The notes under the pieces were generated by a model. That model was given only the letters and a program-made list of their open reading frames with translations, searched no databases and had not been told where the DNA came from. The translations under genes were made by a program, and so were the position numbers. A stretch of 64,000 nt of DNA, from contig CM060315.1 of assembly GCA_030674185.1 (NCBI GenBank), forward strand, positions 86,905,579-86,969,578. Direction: 5' to 3'. Shown here in pieces: positions 57,014 to 64,000 of this stretch; within the stretch, counting starts at the first letter, position 1, and each line of letters opens with the position of its first letter. The stretch is from Monoplex corrugatus (lineage: Eukaryota; Mollusca; Gastropoda; Littorinimorpha; Ranellidae).

Positions 57014-57312
57014 GCAGACAGACAGACAGAGACAGAGACAGAGAGACAGAGAGAGACAGACAGACAGACAGAGACAGAGAGACAGACAGACAGACCAAAA
57101 GAGACAGACACAAAGAGACAGACGGATAGACACAGACGGAAAGACAGACATATGCAGATATAAAGGCAGAGAAAGGCAGCGATAATAACAAGAGACAGAC
57201 TCAGGAGGGAGGGGAGAGAGGGAGAGACAGACAGACAAACAGACAGACAGAGGAAAGAGACAGAGATGACGGACACAGAGACAGTGAGAAAGAAAGAGAC
57301 AGAGACAGAGAC
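56955..57312. repeat. Purine-rich (GA)n/(GACA)n tract
   Basis: GA run 56968-57001, then GACA/CAGA units to 57312. 56640-56955 is unrecognised. Confidence 0.9.
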
Positions 57313-57490
57313 ATATGTTTATGCATGTTTTCAGTCTGTATGCGTGTTAATGTTGTTGTTGATGCTCTTGTAATAATGATGCACGTGCGAATAGACTTTT
57401 CTTTAGGGCCTCCTGAAATCTATTTCTGTTTGGATTAATATACAATTGTGATCATTCTCTCCCTCCGTCCCTCCCCCCTTCTCTCTCTTT

Positions 57491-57566
57491 CACACACACA
57501 CACGCGCGCGCGCGCGCCTGCGCACGTGCAGACACACGTACACACACACACGTACACACGTACACA

Positions 57567-57643
<77 letters not shown>

Positions 57644-57660
57644 CACACACACACACACAC
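57491..57660. repeat. (CA)n, (CG)n, (CACGTA)n compound microsatellite
   Basis: A CA run, an alternating CG run at 57503-57518, ACACGTACAC units, then about 40 CA units. Confidence 0.93.
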
Positions 57661-57744
57661 ATTCTGCTATAGCTCTAATTTCACAGAATAATTCAAAAAG
57701 GAAATCGAATGACCGATTCTTTTCCTCCCCAAGAATTGCCTCCC

Positions 57745-57759
57745 CCCTTTCTCTCTCCC

Positions 57760-57837
<78 letters not shown>

Positions 57838-57845
57838 ACACACAC
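57745..57845. repeat. (CT)n-(CA)n microsatellite
   Basis: CT run 57768-57795 followed by CA run 57797-57844. Confidence 0.93.
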
Positions 57846-58002
57846 CACGCGCCTTTCTGAGCTCCAATCCAGTATAGCAATTCAAAAAAAATGTCAGATT
57901 AAAATATTGAAATCATTTCGCCAACGAAATCACACACCACCTCACACCTGCAATAAAACTTGAAAACAACTTCTGAATGTCACCTTGTTCTTTCTTCTAA
58001 TA

Positions 58003-58715
58003 CAGTGAGGAGGGGGGAGGGAGGACAGAAGTGAGGGGAGACAATGGGGGAAGGACAGGAGGGGAGAGGGGGGAAGGACAGAAGTGAGGGGAGACAATAG
58101 GGGAAGGACAGAAGTGATGGGAGAGGGGGAAGGACAGGAGGGGAGAGGGGGAAGGACAGAAGTGAGGGGAGAGGGGGGAAGGACAGAAGTGAGGGGAGAG
58201 GGGGGAAGGAGAGAAGTGAGGGGAGACAGGGGGGAAGGACAGAAGTGAGGGGAGAGGGGGGAAGGACAGAAGTGAGGGGAGAGGGGGGAAGGACAGAAGT
58301 GAGGGGAGAGGGGGGAAGGACAGAAGTGAGGGGAGACAAGGGGGAAGGACAGAAGGGTCGGGGTAGAGTGGGTAAGGACAGAAGTGAGGGGAGAGGGGGG
58401 AAGGACAGAAGTGAGGGGAGAGGGGGGAAGGACAGGAGGGGAGAGGGGGAAGGACAGAAGTGAGGGGAGAGGGGGGAAGGACAGAAGTGAGGGGAGAGGG
58501 GAAGGACAGAAGTGAGGGAGAGGGGGGAAGGACAGAAGTGAGGGGAGAGGGGGAAGAACAGGAGAGGAGGGGAGGGGGGAAGGACAGAAATGAGGGGAGA
58601 GGGGCGAAGGACAGAAGTGAGGGGAGAGGGGGGAAGGACAGAAGTGAGGGGAGAGGGGGGAAGGACAGAAGTGAGGGGAGAGGGGGAAGGACAGTGGGTG
58701 GAGGGGAACAGACAG
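58003..58715. repeat. 28-bp G-rich minisatellite
   Basis: About 25 units of GGAAGGACAGAAGTGAGGGG plus AGAGGGGG. Top strand is nearly all purine with many G-runs of four or more. The minus-strand frame reads a Pro/Ser/Cys/His-rich chance protein. Confidence 0.93.
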
Positions 58716-58974
58716 AGGGACAGAGAGGAGACTCATGAGATGAAGCAACAGACGGGATCCTCCACCTGTCTCTGTAAGTGCAGAAACAAGCAGTTCGGCC
58801 ACTTTGGTCCAGACCATGAAAACAGAATCAAAGCGTTGGTTTATACATGTGTATAATGAACCAAACTTGACAGACGCAAGTTCTTGCCTTTTTCTCCTGC
58901 TCAGCGAAACGTCACTTAAGCTTTTTCTGGTATTTTCCACCAAGTGTTGTGCATTTAGTCTCTGTTGTTTTCTG

Positions 58975-59160
58975 TACATACTTAACAAAGACTAGTTGGA
59001 CGACAATTGACCTTTGTTGTGTTTCCAGGTATCAAATACAAGATCTGATTTTATTTTGTATATTTCGAGTTCCTATGTGCTTGAAGGCTGGCTGTCATTT
59101 TCACTTTAAAATAAGAATTCAGCCGACTGACCTTTGGCAAGACAACACAAACGACAACAA
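58975..59160 (+). repeat. Diverged PLE terminal-repeat fragments
   Basis: CTTAACAAAGACTAGTTGGA then CGACAATTGACC and TATCAAATAC near 58980-59040 match the PLE terminal-repeat core loosely. A reversed piece (GCCGACTGACCTTTGGCAAG) lies at 59121-59140. These would be old, inverted remnants. Confidence 0.45.
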
Positions 59161-59544
59161 CAAACAAAACAAAGAAACAAACAAAAAACAACACAGCAAT
59201 AGCTGCTTTGATGTTTCATATACCTGGATAAGATGGCCCAGCACTTTTCATGTCATTTTTTCTATACGTTTTCATTCTTGATCGATTTTCAGTTCAATAT
59301 CGACAGGCTTTATTTAGTATCTGGCATGTTAATTGTTCTTTCAAATACGTTCTTATTCTAGAATGATTTTCAGTTCATTGTCTACAAGCTTTATGTTAAA
59401 CTAATGTTAAAAATGTTTCACGAATCATATTCTGGTATTTTCCAACCAGCTTTCCGTCCGTTGACGTTAGTGACGGCTTACTTTCAGGGTGACCTGAAGA
59501 TGGTCTTACTTTGTCTTAGCAGTTTGATTGATGATTCCATCATC

Positions 59545-60065
59545 ACCATCATGTGCCCTGCCGCCTGGCGTCGGCGATCTTGGCCCGCCATACGAATCTG
59601 TCTTTTGTCGCTGCAAGTACATCTCCAACCTGCTCTGTCTTCATCCACGCAGCAAGTCCGTCCAGTATTTTCCCCCTGGGTCTACTTGGTGCAATTTTCC
59701 CTCTACCTTCCCTGTTGTGAATGTGTGTCTAATTTCTCTTGCCTCATAAATGCCCTATAAATAGTGCTCGTCTTTTCTTATCTGCTTCATGTATGTTCTT
59801 TGCCTCTCTCAAGGCTCTCGTTTGTTCTCTTTGCTGACCATGGAACTTTTAACATTCTTCAAAGAAACTATATTTCAGCTGCCTCAATCTTGTTTTGACT
59901 TTGCGTGTTGACTATCCACGCTTTACATCCGTACAACTGTACCAGTACTATATAACACTAAAGAACTCTTCAGCGTTATATAGTACCGATACTACTGTTA
60001 ATTGATAGGCATCTGTTGGTAAGGAAGCTTTTCATTTTCTTAAATGCCGTTTTAGGTTGGGCGAT
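59545..60065 (-). mobile_element. BovB-like RTE 3' end fragment
   Basis: Minus strand, from a short CATCATCACCATCATG tail at 59538-59553 through the GRPR- and VPWTA-equivalent regions to the KTAFKKMKSFLTNRCLSI-like block near 60005-60055. It includes a small inverted repeat at 59945-59986 not present in the other copies. Truncated where the 61-bp minisatellite begins. Confidence 0.8.
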
Positions 60066-60808
60066 TCTTGATAGACTTAATGTAGTTTTAATGTCAGCAA
60101 CCACCCACCTCAGGTGGTATGGCCTAAGGGGATAGACTTAATGTAGTTTTAATGTCAGCAACCACCCACCTCAGGTGGTATGGCCTAAGGGGATAGACTT
60201 AATGTAGTTTTAATATCAACAACCACCCACCTCAGGTGGTATGGCCTAAGGGGATAGACTTAATGTAGTTTTAATGTCAGCACCCACCCACCTCAGGTGG
60301 TATGGCCTAAGGGGATAGACTTAATGTAGTTTTAATGTCAGCACCCACCCACCTCAGGTGGTATGGCCTAAGGGGATAGACTTAATGTAGTTTTAATGTC
60401 AGCACCCACCCACCTCAGGTGGTATGGCCTAAGGGGATAGACTTAATGTAGTTTTAATGTCAGCAACCACACACCTCAGGTGGTATGGCCTAAGGGGATA
60501 GACTTAATGTAGTTTTAATGTCAGCACCCACCCACCTCAGGTGGTATGGCCTAAGGGGATAGACTTAATGTAGTTTTAATGTCAGCACCCACCCACCTCA
60601 GGTGGTATGGCCTAGGGGGATAGACTTAATGTAGTTTTAATGTCAGCACCCACCCACCTCAGGTGGTATGGCCTAGGGGGATAGACTTAATGTAGTTTTA
60701 ATGTCAGCACCCACCCACCTCAGGTGGTATGGCCTAAGGGGATAGACTTAATGTAGTTTTAATGTCAGCACCCACCCACCTCAGGTGGTATGGCCTAGGG
60801 GGATAACC
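60066..60808. repeat. 61-bp minisatellite
   Basis: About 12 units carrying GGGATAGACTTAATGTAGTT, TTAATGTCAGCACCCACCCA and CCTCAGGTGGTATGGCCTAA. Very homogeneous; AACC/ACCC variants are seen. Each unit contains the near-palindrome CCACCTCAGGTGG. Confidence 0.95.
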
Positions 60809-60979
60809 AACCAAGAAAGCGGCGGAAGGAGAGAGGGGTTGTAATGTTACATCGACACCAGCGTAACAACAGTTCAGATGGGCAGTTTTAACGTAGTGCA
60901 TACCGTGGTGTCCTGGCGGGAGAGGTGGACTGCACCCCTTACCAGCCCAGTTTCACACTTCTTACATTTACTATCTGTT

Positions 60980-63070
60980 GTCACAATGGATTTACCATTT
61001 ATCTATGTATTGTCACGATGGATTTACCATTTATCTATTGTCAAAATGGATTTACCATTTAGATTTTGTCGCAATGGATTTACCATTTATCTATCTAATG
61101 TCACAATGGATTTACCATTTATCGATCTACTGTCACAATGGATTTACCATTTATCTATCTACTGTCACAATGGATTTACCATTTATCTATCTACTGTCAC
61201 AATGGATTTACCATTTATCTATCTACTGTCGCAATGGATTTACCATTTATCTATCTACTGTCACAATGGATTTACCATTTATCTATCTACTGTCACAATG
61301 GATTTACCCTTTATCTATCTATTGTCGCAATGGATTTACCATTTATCTATCTACTGTCACAATGGATTTACCCTTTATCTATCTATTGTCGCAATGGATT
61401 TACCATTTATCTATCTATTGTCACGTAGGATTTACCATTTATCTATTGTCACGTAGGATTTACCCTTTATCTATCTATTGTCACAATGGATTTACCATTT
61501 ATCTATCTATTGTCAAAATGGATTTACCATTTATCTATCTATTGTCACAATGGATTTACCATTTATCTATCTACTGTCACAATGGATTTACCTTTTATCT
61601 ATCTATTGTCGCAATGGATTTACCATTTATCTATCTACTGTCACGTAGGATTTACCATTTATCTATTGTCACAATGGATTTACCATTTATCTATCTATTG
61701 TCACAATGGATTTACCATTTATATATCTATTGTCAAAATGGATCTACCATTTATCTACCTATTGTTACGTAGGATTTACCATTTATCTATCTACTGTCAC
61801 AATGGATTTACCATTTATCTATCTATTGTCACAATGGATCTACCATTTATCTATCTATTGTCACGTAAGATTTACCATTTATCTATCTATTGTCACGTAG
61901 GATTTACCATTTATCTATCTATTGTCACAATGGATTTACCATTTATCTATCTATTGTCACAATGGATTTACCATTTATCTATCTATTGTCACGTAGGATT
62001 TACTATTTATCTATTGTCACAATGGATTTATCATTTATCTATCTATTGTCACGTAGGATTTACCATTTATCTATTGTCACAATGGATTTACCATTTATCT
62101 ATCTATTGTCACGTAGGATTTACCATTTATCTATCTATTGTCACGTAGGATTTATCATTTATCTATCTATTGTCACGTAGGATTTACCATTTATCTATCT
62201 ATTGTCACGTAGGATTTACTATTTATCTATTGTCACAATGGATTTATCATTTATCTATCTATTGTCACGTAGGATTTACCATTTATCTATCTATTGTCAC
62301 AATGGATTTACCATTTATCTATCTACTGTCACAATGGATTTACCATTTATCTATTGTCACAATGGATTTACCATTTATCTATCTATTGTCACGTAGGATT
62401 TACTATTTATCTATCTATTGTCACAATGGATCTAACATTTATCTATCTATTGTCACGTAGGATTTACCATTTATCTATCTATTGTCACAATGGATTTACC
62501 ATTTATCTATCTATTGTCACATGGATTTACCATTTATCTATCTATTGTCACAATGGATTTACCATTTATCTATCTATTGTCACAATGGATTTACTATTTA
62601 TCTATCTATTGTCACAATGGATTTACCATTTATCTATCTATTGTCACGTAGGATTTACCATTTATCTATCTATTGTCACAATGGATTTACCATTTATCTA
62701 TCTATTGTCACGTAGGATTTACCATTTATCTATCTATTGTCACAATGGATTTACCATTTATCTATCTATTGTCACAATGGATTTACCATTTATCTACTGT
62801 CACAATGGATTTACCATTTATCTATCTACTGTCACAATGGATTTACCATTTATATATCTATTGTCACAATGGATTTACCATTTATCTATTGTCACAATGG
62901 ATTTACCATTTATATATCTACTGTCACAATGGATTTACCATTTATCTATCTACTGTCACAATGGATTTACCATTTAGATATCTACTGTCACAATGGATTT
63001 ACCATTTATCTATCTATTGTCACAATGGATTTACCATTTATCTATTGTCACAATGGATCTACCATTTATC
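60980..63070. repeat. 32-bp minisatellite
   Basis: About 65 units of CACAATGGATTTACCATTTA plus TCTATCTATTGT. Frequent 28-bp units lack one TATC. CACGTAGGATTT replaces CACAATGGATTT in a subset, mostly after 61420. Long ORFs follow from three-unit (96-bp) periodicity. 60810-60975 is unrecognised. Confidence 0.95.
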
Positions 63071-63071
63071 T

Positions 63072-63120
63072 ACACACACGCATGCACGTACACACGTACA
63101 TACACACACACACACACACT

Positions 63121-63182
<62 letters not shown>

Positions 63183-63226
63183 CAACACACACACACAAAC
63201 ACACGCAAGCACGCACGCACGCGCAT
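63072..63226. repeat. (CA)n microsatellite with (CGCA) ends
   Basis: CA repeats with CCA, ACAA and GCAC interruptions, directly joined to the 32-bp array. Confidence 0.93.
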
Positions 63227-63235
63227 TACTTAAGA

Positions 63236-63310
63236 TCTAGTCCTATTCGTGATTCGAACTCGGGTTTCTTTTGTTCATGGTACGTGCCCAACCATTAGGT
63301 CACAAATTCC
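63236..63310 (-). mobile_element. tRNA-like SINE head
   Basis: Minus strand: TGACCTAATGGTTGGGCACG resembles a polymerase III A box and GAGTTCGAATCACG a B box at near tRNA spacing. The acceptor arms do not pair well, so it is a SINE head or tRNA relic, not a working tRNA. Confidence 0.5.
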
Positions 63311-63379
63311 TTGATCGTGTGCATTTTTAACAGCGATGTCAAGCTAAGCTTCTCTTATTCCTCCCTCCATTCCTCCCTC

Positions 63380-63525
63380 TCTCTCTTTTCTTCCCCCTGT
63401 CAACATTGCTCTACTGTTATCGTTGTTGTTGTTAAGTGTTGACATGTACCTGCTTTGCATGTGTCTGCCTTTGTCGCTCTTGCTTTTGTAAAGCGCTATT
63501 GGCATTACAACGTCAATATTTTATC
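63380..63525 (+). other. Possible LINE/SINE 3' tail
   Basis: GTAAAGCGCTATTGGCATT at 63489-63507 resembles the 3' ends of L2/CR1-like elements and their SINEs, but it is short and lacks a clear simple tail. Confidence 0.3.
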
Positions 63526-63659
63526 ATAATTCATATCTGTACTGTTTTTCTTTCTTTAATATGTTTATATTTGTGTGTTTAGAGTAGCAAAGACCAGCTG
63601 CAAGACGTAACCAATGGTACATAGTTATACTATCCTTGAATAATGAAGGATTCCGAAAT

Positions 63660-63668
63660 TCTCTCTCT

Positions 63669-63725
<57 letters not shown>
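63660..63725. repeat. (CT)n microsatellite
   Basis: About 30 CT units. 63725-63915 is unrecognised. Confidence 0.95.
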
Positions 63726-63728
<3 letters not shown>

Positions 63729-63917
63729 GGCCGTTCGTCCATTCTTCCATCTGTGTATCTTTTATCAACTCACATCTGAATTAAATATCAGAGGTTTAGT
63801 AAATGTCACGGTGTCCCTCGCATTACCAGTAAAATGTCAAACAAACCTACACTGTCCCTTTATTTTCTTCTCTCTAACACATGTGTGTCAGTGTCGTTAC
63901 TATTGGAAAATAAAGAT

Positions 63918-63952
63918 CTGTGTGTGTGTGTGTGTGTTGTGTGGTGTGTGTG

Positions 63953-64000
<48 letters not shown>
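63918..64000. repeat. (GT)n microsatellite at window end
   Basis: GT repeats with TTG and GTGGT interruptions, running off the window. Confidence 0.95.

Noticed and set aside
60878..63298. A repetitive protein of IYHLSIYCHNGFT units
   Set aside because: It reads through the 32-bp array only because 96 bp is three units, and mixed 28/32-bp units shift frame repeatedly.
63236..63310. A minus-strand tRNA gene
   Set aside because: Box motifs are only partial and the arms do not pair, so a SINE head is more likely.

Overview
This is a eukaryotic, animal-type window built almost entirely from repetitive DNA. There are no operons or ribosome binding sites. I recognise no complete single-copy host gene and no genuine tRNA, rRNA or CRISPR locus. 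The mix of elements suggests a mollusc, most likely a marine gastropod: L2/CR1-like LINEs whose 3' end is GCGCTATATAAAT..(ATT)n, BovB-like RTE LINEs with (GAT)n tails, Penelope-like elements (PLEs), tRNA-derived SINEs, and very abundant (GT)n, (GACA)n and minisatellite DNA. The taxon is an inference from repeat content only.

Layout. 0-5.3 kb: an RTE 3' remnant, an L2/CR1-like LINE (601-2920), a SINE, and a reverse-strand RTE remnant (3763-5249). 5.3-9.6 kb: microsatellites, a SINE split by a TTAA-flanked palindromic MITE, and a broken PLE (7389-9395) bounded by inverted terminal repeats. 9.8-15.1 kb: two minisatellites, then a trinucleotide array split by an RTE insertion. 15.4-22.0 kb: a 6.6-kb satellite of 54-bp monomers with higher-order structure. 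22.0-26.3 kb: a purine tract, the longest RTE copy (22462-25045, endonuclease plus reverse transcriptase) and two fused LINE remnants on the minus strand. 26.3-33.8 kb: microsatellites, three copies of a dispersed SINE family, and a perfect 60-bp inverted repeat. 33.8-36.4 kb: the most complete PLE, with reverse transcriptase, GIY-YIG endonuclease and a hammerhead-ribozyme-like 3' end. 36.9-43.1 kb: SINE, a minisatellite split by a LINE tail, a duplicated purine-rich block split by another LINE, and a 37-bp minisatellite. 43-48.2 kb: SINE, PLE terminal repeat, 30-bp and 18-bp minisatellites, and an R2-like LINE remnant. 49.2-54.3 kb: a tRNA-SINE head abutting the youngest-looking LINE copy (open from 49462 to 50778), then a 68-bp satellite. 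54.3-64 kb: microsatellites, possible isolated exons, an RTE end, three more minisatellites, and SINE or LINE tails.

The elements are functionally linked only as mobile DNA. The LINEs supply reverse transcriptase and endonuclease for their own copying and probably for SINEs that share a tail. The PLE combines its reverse transcriptase with a GIY-YIG nuclease. Every coding region carries stops, frameshifts, deletions or truncation, so none is likely to work as it stands. The best candidates for a second look are the PLE hammerhead structures, the internal microsatellite carried by the L2/CR1-like LINE, the nested TTAA-bounded MITE, the 2.39-kb higher-order repeat of the E-box-bearing 54-bp satellite, and a candidate cysteine-rich exon at 56265-56355.
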